The notes: generated by a model from the letters alone, not told the origin. A stretch of 28,446 nucleotides of DNA from Chara braunii (GCA_003427395.1 BFEA01000453.1:122458-150903); one strand, 5' to 3'; positions 18,205 through 27,270 are shown, counted from the stretch's first letter. Translations and numbers: made by a program.

Positions 18205-18221
18205 CCGGGTAATGGCCCCGG
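18205..18221. repeat. CCGGG/CCCGG hairpin, copy 1
   Basis: CCGGG (18205-18209), a 7-nt loop TAATGGC and CCCGG (18217-18221). The same 17 bases with flanking CCAAA and TATC recur at 18468-18484, about 60 bp before a LINE-type 3' tail, so both could belong to 3' UTRs of one retroposon family. Confidence 0.6.
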
Positions 18222-18467
18222 TATCGCAAGAAAGGGATTGAGGTGAGTGAGAGAAATATATCATGCGTTCTACTAGTGAAGGGGCTAGCTGGTAGGACAG
18301 AAATAGGGCATAGCAGCAGCGGAGATGGTGGCTTTGCTGTGGTGAGTCTTGCCGGATTGAGGTAAAGAGGACTGATGGTGGGTCCCTGAGTCGTTTTCTG
18401 GACTTTGTCTATTTCTGAAGCTTGTCGCAGTAATTTCCTAAGTAGCTCCAATTTTTCTTAGCCAAAT

Positions 18468-18484
18468 CCGGGTAATGGCCCCGG
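18468..18484. repeat. CCGGG/CCCGG hairpin, copy 2
   Basis: Identical to the hairpin at 18205-18221, with upstream TTTTTCTTAGCCAAAT resembling the first copy. It lies shortly before the tail hairpin at 18526. Confidence 0.6.
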
Positions 18485-18514
18485 TATCTCAATTTTCAAA
18501 GTCTACGTAAATTT

Positions 18515-18605
18515 CCATATGGGACGCTGGGCCCGGTTCCCAGCACGTGCTGCTCCCCGCGAATAGATTGGAGCCTTGTTCCCATTAAAAAAAAAAAAAA
18601 AAAAA
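18515..18605 (+). mobile_element. LINE-type 3' end with poly(A), element 1
   Basis: ATATGGGACGCTGGG, a 7-nt loop and CCCAGC form a 6-bp stem (18526-18531 with 18539-18544). Then come a CTCCCC segment, AATAGATTGGAGC and a 19-A tail (18587-18605). The coding LINE at 24668-27363 ends the same way (27271-27363). No RT is visible upstream here, so this is a 5'-truncated LINE or a non-autonomous partner using the same tail. Confidence 0.75.
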
Positions 18606-18720
18606 GATGGTTCTTGATGTTTCTTCACCCTCGCCAGTCTCCTCCACCTCTTATGTTGATTCTTCCATTGTCTCATTTTCTTAAGGGCCTCTTACAGCTC
18701 AGGGCAAACCCACAATTAAT

Positions 18721-18730
18721 GATGATGATG

Positions 18731-18762
<32 letters not shown>

Positions 18763-18763
18763 A
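18721..18763. repeat. GAT microsatellite
   Basis: About 14 GAT units with one GGT interruption. A plus-strand poly-methionine frame over it is an artefact. Confidence 0.9.
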
Positions 18764-18835
18764 AACCATGATAATCTTAAAAAAAGCTATGGACTACATC
18801 AACAAAACCTGGCCTCACAATCCTTGAGCAACTCC

Positions 18836-19460
18836 TTTTTTTTTTTCAATTGTTTTTTCCTTTTTCTTGAAAGCCCAGGTTGTTGTAGAGGTGGGATACT
18901 TGGCAATCACCCACAGTACTCGCCCACTCGGTTGTCCAGGTGAACCCCTTTGAAGACCCCACCCACCCTTCCTCTCATCCTTTTTCCCTGGCGCACCCCC
19001 ACCCCCCCTGACCTACCCTAGTGTTAACCACCCAGGACCATCACCCATTGCCATCTTGGCGGGGTGACCTGACCAGACAGCGGTTGCAGGCACCGGGGCT
19101 AAGCAGAGACTCCTAACCCCTGCTCAGCCCTGGTTGCAAGTGCAATCATGTGCAAGCCTGATTGCACAGGGACTTCGGGAGCTAGGTATGAACATACTAC
19201 TACAGGTCGTCATGAAGGTGCACAGTGACTCCCATCTAGCTAAGTTATGTGGTGATGATAGAGAGCTGAGTAGCCTCCGTTCCCTCGTATGTCCCTGGAG
19301 CCGTTCCAGCCTCGCAGTAGAGTGCAGTATCTCCTGACACTCCCGACATCCCATACTATGGAACTGCTATGTCAGCCTCAAGCCTTTGACCACGTATATC
19401 CGTCTAGTATCCCACCTCTACAACAACCTGGGCTTTCAAAAAAAAAAAAAAAAAAAAAAA
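18836..19460. mobile_element. Two retroposons sharing a 3' end, head-to-head
   Basis: TTGAAAGCCCAGGTTGTTGT and the next 14 bases (18867-18900) are the exact reverse complement of 19406-19439: 34 of 34 match. A T-rich tract lies outside the left copy (about 18836-18866) and an A tract outside the right copy (19438-19460). This fits two retroposons with the same 3' tail inserted in opposite orientation, their 5' parts meeting in the middle. The 500 bp between the arms do not match each other. A single element with inverted ends is the alternative. Confidence 0.65.
19140..19167. repeat. Hairpin GTGCAATC/GATTGCAC
   Basis: An 8-bp perfect stem with a 12-nt loop lies between the inverted retroposon tails. 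It could be part of a retroposon body. Nothing else supports a role. Confidence 0.5.
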
Positions 19461-19747
19461 GAGGATGACCATCCCTAACTTACAATCTGGTATAGAACAC
19501 AGGACCTTATGTGAATCGTGCAAGTGACGAGTAAACCGGACGATGCAAGCCACCCAGCAGTTCATGATAACCCCATAGACCAAGAACATCAGAATAACCA
19601 CCATCGCCCAGTCCCCACATACAACAACCCTGGACTACCCCTTGGGTGGTGCGCAGGCAGTGTCTATAATAACTTACCTGCGTCATCCCAAGGGGTTGTG
19701 TGTCTAGCCGTGGGTCATTCTAACGCCCTGCCGGTGTCCATGTGCAA

Positions 19748-19840
19748 GGTTGCGGAGCTTTGAACCCACAACCTCATACGACAATCCACATTTCCATTAT
19801 TATTATTATTATTATTATTATTTTTTAACCACTCGTACCT
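19748..19840 (-). mobile_element. tRNA-like sequence with (AAT)n inside, probable SINE head
   Basis: On the minus strand GGTACGAGTGGTTAA (19839-19825) resembles the A box of Ser/Leu-type tRNA genes. GGGTTCAAAGCTCC (19767-19754) resembles a B box, followed by GCAACC as an acceptor-like end. Between them lies an (AAT)n microsatellite (19796-19826) where the D-arm should close. A real tRNA could not fold, so this is a tRNA-derived SINE or tRNA pseudogene. Confidence 0.45.
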
Positions 19841-19869
19841 TTGGTGCGTGGGAAAATAGTGGGCCTCGG

Positions 19870-19950
19870 GTGGGACTCCTACCTTTTCGGAGGCGGAAAC
19901 GAAACGATGGCCGCCGATCAGATTTATAAATGGCAGCCCGGCCTCCGACA
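19870..19950. repeat. Dispersed repeat X, relative of 20565-20632
   Basis: GGAGGCGGAAACGAAACG, then GCCGCC, CAG, TTTATAAA and GGCAGCCC, matches in order the segment at 20565-20632 with substitutions. The same orientation is seen in both. The family is not recognised. Confidence 0.45.
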
Positions 19951-20249
19951 TTTTAGGAGTTTGGGAAAACCTATTTTCCCAACACTGGCGGAGGTACTAG
20001 TGCAGGGCAAAAGAGTTTTGTAATTCATCAAAAAAAATAGCTCGAGCTTCCCCTAAGCAACAGTAGTTAACTCAGACGCAAACCGAAGGGGAGCACAGTA
20101 ATTGGAATTTTTTTATTATATCCAACAGATCATTAAACCAAGTCAAACTCTAGATGATGATGGCCAAGGTGTAACAGTACTCATGGCACCCCACCGCTAC
20201 CTAATCTGAACACAGGATACACCAAAAGGGAGGGCGCATGTGACCAAGG

Positions 20250-20318
20250 TGGAAACGATCCATTGAACTAAAACAGCAGAACACATTTCCAACGGTGCTC
20301 TAACCACTGAGCTACATC
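20250..20318 (-). mobile_element. tRNA-like sequence, probable SINE head
   Basis: The minus strand reads TGTAGCTCAGTGGTTAGAGC, a nearly ideal tRNA D-arm and A box (about 20316-20297). AGTTCAATGGATC (20270-20258) is a poor B box at a tRNA-like distance. Next to the D-arm side, CATCCTTGAGCAACTCC also occurs near 18820-18836, again beside CTACATCAAC, so the same family is represented there by a fragment. Confidence 0.5.
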
Positions 20319-20564
20319 AACTGGACATCCTTGAGCAACTCCTAGCCTCCCCTATACAGACACAACACTCTAAGGACAGCATCAGCCTAAACTAACCCCA
20401 ACTGACATCCTCGTGTCTCCACTTTTGCCTTTATCCCAAGAGTTATGTGAAACCTGTTCCCTGTCTGTGATTGACCGCGGACTCTCCGTCTGCTGGAATG
20501 TGATATATATATATTTTTTAAAGCACCAGTACATGGGCACCTGGGCCGTGGGCCTGACACCTCG

Positions 20565-20632
20565 AATTCTGGAAGCGTGAAACGAAAGCGCGACCGCCAA
20601 ACCAGTTTATCAACGGCAGGCCCAGCGTTTGA
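20565..20632. repeat. Dispersed repeat Y, relative of 19870-19950
   Basis: GGAAGCGTGAAACGAAAGCG, then GACCGCC, CCAG, TTTATCAA and GGCAGGCCC, pairs with repeat X in order. Overlapping frames on both strands of 100-164 residues have no recognisable motif and are not called. Confidence 0.45.
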
Positions 20633-20717
20633 CGTTTCGGCCTCGTTTTCTTGTGGCGACAAGTTTTCGACGGCAAGGCTGGGGTCGTGTACTAGTGGTT
20701 TAAGACCAAGAATTTGT

Positions 20718-20755
20718 CTACTAGGGGAGGTGGTACAAACAGCCTCCCCTAGTAG
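20718..20755. repeat. 13-bp perfect hairpin
   Basis: CTACTAGGGGAGG (20718-20730) and CCTCCCCTAGTAG (20743-20755) form a 13-bp perfect stem around a 12-nt loop. It may be a short insertion or an RNA hairpin. No other copy is seen in the window. Confidence 0.7.
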
Positions 20756-21062
20756 GTGTTCTGGGTGCTCCAGTCTATTGGTGGGGAGCTGCACCTGCTG
20801 GAAAACGTGTCCAGCGTCCGGGTCCTCAATTCTCTCTTTTTCCACCCCTCCCTGTGTTGGATTCATGGTGGTCTGGGGCAACTTTCAGTCTAGGTACAGA
20901 GACAAGGACCGTATGTTCGAATTCGGAAGAACACGGTAGTCAGTGATTTCCAGTGCCCATGTCTTGAGTAACTGTACTCTTGAAGAACAGCTCTTCATTT
21001 GTTGTGATTACGATTCCTTGTGTGTGGTGTCTTTTCATGAATGCTTTCATGTCTTGAGAAAA

Positions 21063-21587
21063 CTATCTCAGCACTTCTCCCCGCCCTTCTGCCCTTTCTG
21101 TGAGAATCATTTTCCTGATTTTGCCGCAGGACTCTTCCGTCAGCTGGAAGCCTGACAACCTTTCATTGCTGAACGCTACGTTATCTTTCTCTGCTTCCAC
21201 GATCATGACCCCCATGATGACCATCCTGCAGGCCACTGCCACATACAGTGTTACATGCCCAGTTGGGCGATGTACAAAATAACCGAGGATCCGCAATGTG
21301 ATAAAAAGGACTGAATGGACATGCAGTGCAAGTGGAATCTCAACAAGCAATGTGCATTCTGATACATACAAAATGGTGCTTTATAGCGCAGGGAAGACTT
21401 AGATACAAATCCTGACCTGACCGGGACTGACCCCTTTCACGTAGTACAAGATAGCGAAGCAGAATGCTAGAATACTAATGACTAGCCCAATCAATGTTTC
21501 AACGCAGACCAGACATACATCATGCTCATCACAAGGTGTGAAGGAGCCTGGCGCTATACACAGGAAGGAAGCGCCAGGTCCAGACAT
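21063..21587 (-). CDS. Possible two-exon membrane protein gene (weak)
   Basis: Two minus-strand frames may be exons. The first (21587 to about 21423) starts MSGPGASFLCIAPGSFTPCD and holds a strong hydrophobic segment, TLIGLVISILAFCFAILYYV. The second (about 21358-21063) reads CTLLVEIPLALHVHSVLFIT, then VTLYVAVACRMVIMGVMIVE, giving two more possible membrane segments before a charged tail. Between them, a donor-like GTCAGG and an acceptor TATCAG would remove about 62 nt, and joining after the first base of a codon keeps the frame. The family is not recognised. No homology or expression evidence is available, so this could be chance. Confidence 0.25.
21548..21577. repeat. Hairpin CTGGCGCT/AGCGCCAG
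   Basis: A perfect 8-bp stem with a 14-nt loop inside the first candidate exon above. No function is evident. Confidence 0.4.
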
Positions 21588-21699
21588 ACACAGACGAAGA
21601 GGAGGGGATCAGACGAAGAAGAGGGGGGAGAGATGGGAATGTCGTCAACACCAAGTCTTTGTCACAAGTCCCAAATAATCCCTCGTCGAAATGCCTGAA

Positions 21700-22567
21700 G
21701 CCCAAAAGTCGAGTCTGGTTCCAATGTCACCAAGCTCTCTCCCTCCTTCTCTCGTAGTCTGTTGATGCAGTGAAGTCAGATAGTGAGAGGGTGAGAGGGA
21801 GATGGTGGACTGAGAAGAGGAAGAAGAAGAACTCTCTCTCTCTCTCTCGCATGTCAGGTACTAACCTGTGAAGATAACACTGTGCTGCAGGTACCTCGAA
21901 GACGAAGCTGGAGCAACAGCGCTGCAGGTAAGTATCCCTGGCCTCCGCCCAATCTCTCTCTCTCTAGTACTAATCTAGCTATGGCGCCCAGCGCCGAAGA
22001 CTACAGCTAACGCTACAAGCGTCCAGTGCTGAAGACTACTGCTAGCGCTACTCTACTCCTGCAGCGCTCCTTCAGAGTGCTGCTGCCGAATCCTGAAGAC
22101 TACGGACTGCCTCCTGCCTCCCCGTGAAGTGCATGGGAAGTCCCTATGTACTATCTCGGCCTGCCTCCTGACTGCCTCCGACTGCTTGCAGGTGCAGGGC
22201 GGGCAGTCCAGGAGGCTGCTTTTGCCAATGTCGAACTGGGTCAGGGGCTGGCGCTGCAGCTGTCGTGGGAACAGGCCAAAAATAGCCTGTTCCTAAAACC
22301 CTGGTTTGGTGCCTGAGTTTCGGGGCAGGTCGGTCTGATGAGGGCCCGAAAATGGCCCTCAGTTTCAGGCTGAAAATACTCTGGGTCGGAAAGGCCCTGA
22401 TTTAGCCTGAAACGACACACGGCCTGTAGGCCCTCGTTTTCAGGCTTTCAGGTTGAAACGACATGGGGCCTGTAGGGTCAGTAGGCCCTCGTTTCAGGCT
22501 TTCAGGCTGAAAATGACACGGGCCTAAAAATGGCCTGTGCAGCCTGTTGCAGGCGCAACATGTAACA
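21700..22567 (-). mobile_element. 3' LTR region of a Ty3/gypsy remnant (far end uncertain)
   Basis: Next to the pol remnant, the minus strand reads AAGGGGGGG (22576-22568), a polypurine tract, and then TGTTACATGTTGCGCC, which opens with TG as LTRs do. The LTR runs towards lower coordinates. I could not find its terminal CA or a second LTR, so 21700 is only a guess. Inside are CT repeats (about 21832-21850 and 21951-21965), many CTGCAG and AGCGCT motifs, and a duplicated GGCCCTCGTTT-CAGGCTTTCAGG block (22429 and 22484). Confidence 0.5.
22429..22530. repeat. About 55-bp tandem duplication in the LTR region
   Basis: GGCCCTCGTTTTCAGGCTTT followed by CAGGTTGAAACGACA at 22429 recurs at 22484 as GGCCCTCGTTTCAGGCTTTC and AGGCTGAAAATGACA. 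The motif CAGCCTGAAA is frequent in this whole region. Confidence 0.75.
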
Positions 22568-22576
22568 CCCCCCCTT
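22568..22576 (-). promoter_or_regulatory. Polypurine tract of the gypsy remnant
   Basis: AAGGGGGGG on the minus strand lies directly before the LTR-like TGTTACA. In this class of retrotransposon the tract primes plus-strand DNA synthesis. Confidence 0.6.
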
Positions 22577-22676
22577 GCTTATGAAGTCAAGCCGGGTCGA
22601 GGGCAAAGCTGACGATCTGAAGGTGGAATCTGGTCGCGGGTGCGACGTGGAGCCGAAGATACCGGCTTGCCTTGCA

Positions 22677-23765
22677 TCAGTGCATAAAGTGTACCAAGTA
22701 TTCGGTCGGTCTGTAGTCATAGCTGTGGTAATTGCAGCCGTTCGGCGGCACGACAATGACCTCGAGAATGATCTCGTGAGTGATCGGCCGATCCGGCACC
22801 ACACCGGAAGATATCGGTGAACTCGTCAAGCAACTGCACCACACGGGGGTCCGAAGACAAGGGCGTGGGGGAAGAATTGACTTGGCCGTCACCACTTGAC
22901 ACCGGGTCGAAGGGTGTGGAAGAGGAATAGTACACGGTACTTCGGCGCCAAAACCATCACGAACGCTAAGAGTCCGCTGGTGGAAGTTGAGCGTGTGATC
23001 CGCACTTGCAAGCCAAGGCATTCCCGAAATGATATCGAAGTCCGTGTCCAAAATGTCGAACGTCACAGGTTCGCATGCATGAGGTGCGAAATACACCGGT
23101 GCGGTCTCGAAGTAACGATCGATAAGTTGTTGCATCCTTCCGTCCGCCAACTTGATCGTCGCCGAGTTTGCCTTCCTCCGAACTTGTGCGCCAAAGCCAG
23201 CCCTTTGCATAAAGGCTTGACTCATGAAATTGCGAGTCGCTCCGCTATCCAACAAAATGCTGCAGGACGCTTGCCCAACTTGGATGTGGACATAAAGGAG
23301 TGGTGCGTTGTTGTCGTCATACCGCTGATTGCGAAACTCGCGGGCCACCTTGGTAACATACACAAGGATGTCCCCCACCGCTACTTCGTCATCCGTCGGC
23401 GAAGTTGGTGGTGCATAGAAGGATAAGTACGTGTGGAGATGAGCGCATAGTACTGCGCATTGCGGTCCCGGTAAGCGGCCCGTGGTCGGGAGAGGAAGCC
23501 ATGCAAAGTCCTCGGACGTGAGCGGGTCCAATGAAGGCGATAAGTTGTCGATGTCGGACGAAGAAGATGCCTCACACACGTCTTGTCCTTGAGCATGAGA
23601 ACCCAGTGTAGGAACGAGTCGGGCAGCATAGTCCTCATAATATAGAAGAGGAGGACTATCGACTTCCGCATGTGCCTCGGAACGAAGGGCGGTCACCCAC
23701 GAAGCGACCGGTTCCGAAGACGTCGAGAGTGTCATCGAGTCACTCGCGGCGGTGCTTAGTTTCGC
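22677..23765 (-). pseudogene. Ty3/gypsy retropepsin plus first part of RT, pol internally deleted
   Basis: The frame is open from beyond the gag stop. It contains a linker of about 165 residues, then YVHIQVGQASCSILLDSGAT with the retropepsin catalytic DSGA. After it come NFMSQAFMQRAGF, TFDILDTDFDIISGMPWL (the flap-side ILGMPWL-type motif) and HTLNFHQRTLSV. The known family order leads into RT, and the frame does show LTSSPISSGVVPDRPITHEI and ILEVIVVPPNGC, the lead-in to gypsy RT. It then turns into unrelated residues and stops. The RT catalytic domain, RNase H and integrase are absent, and the polypurine tract follows within about 100 bp. Pol is one phase away from gag. Non-functional for replication. 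Confidence 0.8.
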
Positions 23766-24667
23766 GATTTGCCCTCGCCTTTGGACGGGCAGGCCATTGT
23801 CTCATGGAGATCGTTGTTGCACCATAGGCAATAGTGAAATCCCGTGCGTGCTTTGTACGCCGTTTCAAAGAGACCATATTGGGACCATTGGGCTGGAGCA
23901 GCTGCGCCAGGCCCGGGGCTAGATGCGGTGTTTGCCTTCGTCTTGCCGCGTCCTCGGCCTTTGCCGGGGCGGCCACCTTCCCGGGTGGTTGCGAGTTTGT
24001 CACCTTCATTGGCAGACATGACCTCGCTAGTTTGGTCAAATGGCGTTGCTGCCACGACCACGACCACTCTTGACCGATGTTGGTCTCTGCTCGGACTTTG
24101 CGCAGATGAACGCATGTTCTTAGCCTCCTTGTTCGTGATGATAATCTGCACGGCCTTGTCAAAGAGTTCCGCCGTTGTCGTCAAGGTGTCCTCGATGTGA
24201 GTCATGACATTGCTTAATGTCGGACACAACCTTGAGATGAAATAGTGGCGGATGGCTTTGAAGCCCATCTGGATGTCTGGGACGGACGTCAAGCGTTGGT
24301 ACTCGGCAATCCAGTCGACACTCGGCAACGTGCCTTGTTTAAAGACCATCAACTTGTCCATTACCTTGATCTCCGGCGACTCTACTTGGAACCGCTTATG
24401 CCACGCCGCCTTCAGATCATCCCAACTGATCTTGGTATGCAAGTCGGCAGCTACCACTCCGTACTTGGACAACAGATTGTCCAACCATGCTTGGCACGCA
24501 CCCCCTGACCGAGAGTATAAGTACGCGTGGTGCTTGTGTTCTTTGACGTAGTGTAGCTGCAGCGTGAGCTCGAACTTGCGGAACCATGGAATCGGATTTG
24601 TCTTCGTCGGGTCGCAGAAGATCTCCTGCCCGTCGAACTTTGGAGCTGTCTCGTCTCCTTTCGCCAA
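23756..24667 (-). CDS. Ty3/gypsy Gag with zinc knuckle
   Basis: About 303 residues. The N-terminal part, PIPWFRKFELTLQLHYVKEH, then KISWDDLKAAWHKRFQVE, and DWIAEYQRLTSVPDI are typical of the gypsy Gag capsid domain. A Gly/Arg/Lys-rich segment (GGRPGKGRGRGKTKANT) precedes the zinc knuckle CLWCNNDLHETMAC (CX2CX4HX4C), the nucleocapsid part that binds RNA. The first codon of the open frame is TTG (24667-24665), not ATG; GCG AAA GGA follow, so the original start may have been changed. The frame stops at 23756, and the protease continues in another phase. The sequence upstream of the start is LINE, so no leader, PBS or 5' LTR remains. Confidence 0.85.
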   Translation of the reverse strand: MAKGDETAPKFDGQEIFCDPTKTNPIPWFRKFELTLQLHYVKEHKHHAYLYSRSGGACQAWLDNLLSKYGVVAADLHTKISWDDLKAAWHKRFQVESPEIKVMDKLMVFKQGTLPSVDWIAEYQRLTSVPDIQMGFKAIRHYFISRLCPTLSNVMTHIEDTLTTTAELFDKAVQIIITNKEAKNMRSSAQSPSRDQHRSRVVVVVAATPFDQTSEVMSANEGDKLATTREGGRPGKGRGRGKTKANTASSPGPGAAAPAQWSQYGLFETAYKARTGFHYCLWCNNDLHETMACPSKGEGKSRN

Positions 24668-24669
24668 TA

Positions 24670-27159
24670 ATGAGACTTCAAAGGTCGGTGAGGCAAGGGG
24701 ACCTCCTGACCCCCTTTTTCTTTGTAATAATTATGGAGGCTATAGGGGCAAACCTTAGAAAGAACTGAAATATTCAAAGACTTCAGATATCTGGAATATC
24801 CGAAGATGCTATTCATGTTACATCAATATTTGTTGATGCCTCACTATCATGATGGAGGCTTCAGAGTCAAATATGGCAGAAATCAAATCCCTGATGGATG
24901 AATTTGCCCAAGTTTCAGACATGGTTGCTAATTGGGGGAACAAAACACAGGGATGGTGGATTCATTCGAATTGGGCTCGTCCACCAGAACAACCACGGGT
25001 TAATTGGGTTCCGTTGGATTCCCCAGTACGAATTCTAGGAGTCTCTCTGACAGCTCAACGAAAACCTTTCATTAAGGATGAGTGAATTTCGAGACCAGTC
25101 CTAGGCAAAATAAATCTTTGGAAAGATAAACATACCTCACTTTTTGGGAGAGCCCTCATTATTAATAATGTCATCCTTGCCTCTATTTGGTACAAATCAG
25201 CGCTTTGGTCAATCGGTAAATTGCGTACAAAGACACTACAAAGGCAGGTGACAACATTCTTATGGAGGGGAAACCATGAGTTGGAAAAGGTAATACCAAG
25301 AGTGACCTGGTTATCCTTGATTCAACCAAAAATTAAAGGAGGACTAGAAATTATGAACCCATCTTTGCAATATAAAGCCTTGTCTATGAAATGGATTAAA
25401 AAATTAATATTGTCCAGAAACAAGCCTTGGCAAGACCCGGCACTGGAACAGATTCGCAAACTTGCGCCGCCTGCAATGAGGGACGTACACCCACTCACTA
25501 GGTCAGAAGACCAGTATTGGAGCATTCTCAAGGCAAAGGCAGAGTTGAAAGGAGAAGAGGACAGGGGTGCAGCTAGAAGAGATCTCATTTTTGACAACTT
25601 GTAGGTCTCATTGTTCAAAACTTGACGATAACTACCCCTACCTAATAAATGTTTTCCCTCTTGATATGAGGAAGTATTGCGACAATCTATATTTGGCAGT
25701 CGTCGGATTACAGACATAAATAGTAGAATTTTCAATAGCTCCGTCTCACCTTGGGCCTTGTGGGTTAAAAGAGGGGTGCTAAGGATCAAAGATTTATGAG
25801 ACCCAGGGAAGAAAGACTGGAAATTTGTGGAACAGTTGAAACAAACATTGAGATATGCGCATTTACTAGCTACTAATATGGAACAAATTAACTCTTCGAT
25901 ACCTTTGGATTGGGTTAAAATATTGAGGCAGGGACCTAAGATTAAGGAGGCAGATTGGGTTCTAGGATTTCAACCGGACAATCAACAAGTGATTGGCCAG
26001 GTTGTTCACACTATTCCACAAGAAGTCTTTGTGAATATTTTCAAAGTCACGAGAGACCACCTATTAATGCATACTCCCTCCAATAAAGTCGAAATCTTTC
26101 CCATCACAAAACTTTACAAAATTAGAGTTGTTTATATTCATCAATTGAAGGTTGGAAAGCATACCATCCTCAGACCCCTATTCCTGAACTCCCCTTTGAT
26201 CCAGCATAATGGATATGGCAGACTTCAAAGAAAGGGAAACCAAGTGTTTTCCAATCCCTATCTGTTAAAACAACCTATAGGTTACTTCGGACCAGGGTAG
26301 ATATTTCAGCAATTCTTCAAGAAAGATGGGCTAGGCATTTAAATATTGATATAAACTTGATGAGGAACGCAAAGTTTTTCAAGAATATTAGACAAAGACC
26401 GGCCAAGTTTTCCTCCAATTGCAAATAGCCCACTGCTGTCTGCCAACAAATGACTGGCTCGTAAATCATTCCTCACTTGAACAGAGAGGCCTAGCAACAC
26501 CCTGGTGTAGTTCCTGTTTAACAGATTTTTCAAGCAGGAAAACTAGAGAAACCATAGAACATATTTTTATGCAATGTCCATGTTCAGTTCTTCTCTGGAG
26601 AAGATGGGACTGTATATGGAGAGCACTAACAGAGATAGAATGGCCTTGGGACTGGAAAGCAATTTTACTAAGACACTGGATTCCCCAAAATATCACATTT
26701 TCTAACGTTCAGGACAACCTCTTCATAATTGGTCGCAAGACAGTATTATGGACCTTATGGTGTAAACGATGCGTCCTGACTAGGGAAGGGGTTTGTCTGG
26801 AAGGAGAAGAGGTATCTGATCTTGTTTTACAATTCGTACAAACGGAAATCAGAGCGCAATGGTCTGCTACCAAAGCTAAGTTAATTCATCTTAAGCAAAA
26901 GAAGGATATTAAACAAACAATTCAGATATTCTCGATGGATTGGCTGGGAGGGTCTGCAGGGAGGAGTCTAGGGGAGGTTACATGGCCAGGGGAGGAGGGG
27001 ATGGAAGACCCTCTTAAGAGGGATTACCAGCTCAACTTCCGTAAATGGTTCAAGCTTCCTCCAGGAGCCACCCTCAGATCTCCAGAATTTTTTTCAAACC
27101 CTTTTCCTCCTTCTGAGCTATCTCTTTTGGATCTACAGTGTTACGGGGGGATTGAATAG
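24670..27159 (+). pseudogene. LINE reverse transcriptase ORF2 remnant with zinc-binding domain
   Basis: SVRQGDLLTPFFFVIIMEAI matches the L1-type RT motif usually seen as RQGDPLSP. IFVDASLS sits where the FADD catalytic box belongs, so both aspartates are not kept in the usual form. SLFGRALIINNVILASIWYK, then TTFLWRG and GGLEIMNPSLQYKALSMKWI are the known thumb-side motifs. PTNDWLVNHSSLEQRG and CSSCLTDF, followed by EHIFMQCP, form the CCHC zinc-binding domain found near the end of plant LINE ORF2. The 246-residue last frame (26419-27159) is the longest intact part. There are several breaks: a stop after ANLRKN, one near 25083, frame changes around 25605-25827 (including TGA in KDL-DPGKK) and another near 26300-26419. 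Confidence 0.82.
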
Positions 27160-27270
27160 GTTTTATACGAAAGGATAGGCAGGGTTGCTGGTTTTGTTTT
27201 GTTATAATCTGGCGGTCCCAGGGGGACTGAAGAGGCAACCATACCTTCAAGCATCATTCCATGTTATGTG

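Noticed and set aside
16814-18451. Several minus-strand Pro/Ser/Thr-rich ORFs of 60-112 residues
   Set aside because: They follow the mosaic repeats, differ in frame between repeat copies and carry no recognised domain.
18614-18943. Plus-strand ORF with a run of methionines
   Set aside because: The run is the GAT microsatellite read in the ATG phase, and the rest crosses a retroposon T tract.
20387-20939. Overlapping 164-residue minus and 120-residue plus ORFs
   Set aside because: No motif on either strand; both cross the repeat-Y segment and the 13-bp hairpin. Neither strand is clearly favoured.
22896-23426. A 176-residue plus-strand ORF
   Set aside because: It is the antisense shadow of the gypsy protease region, whose minus-strand frame has clear retropepsin motifs.
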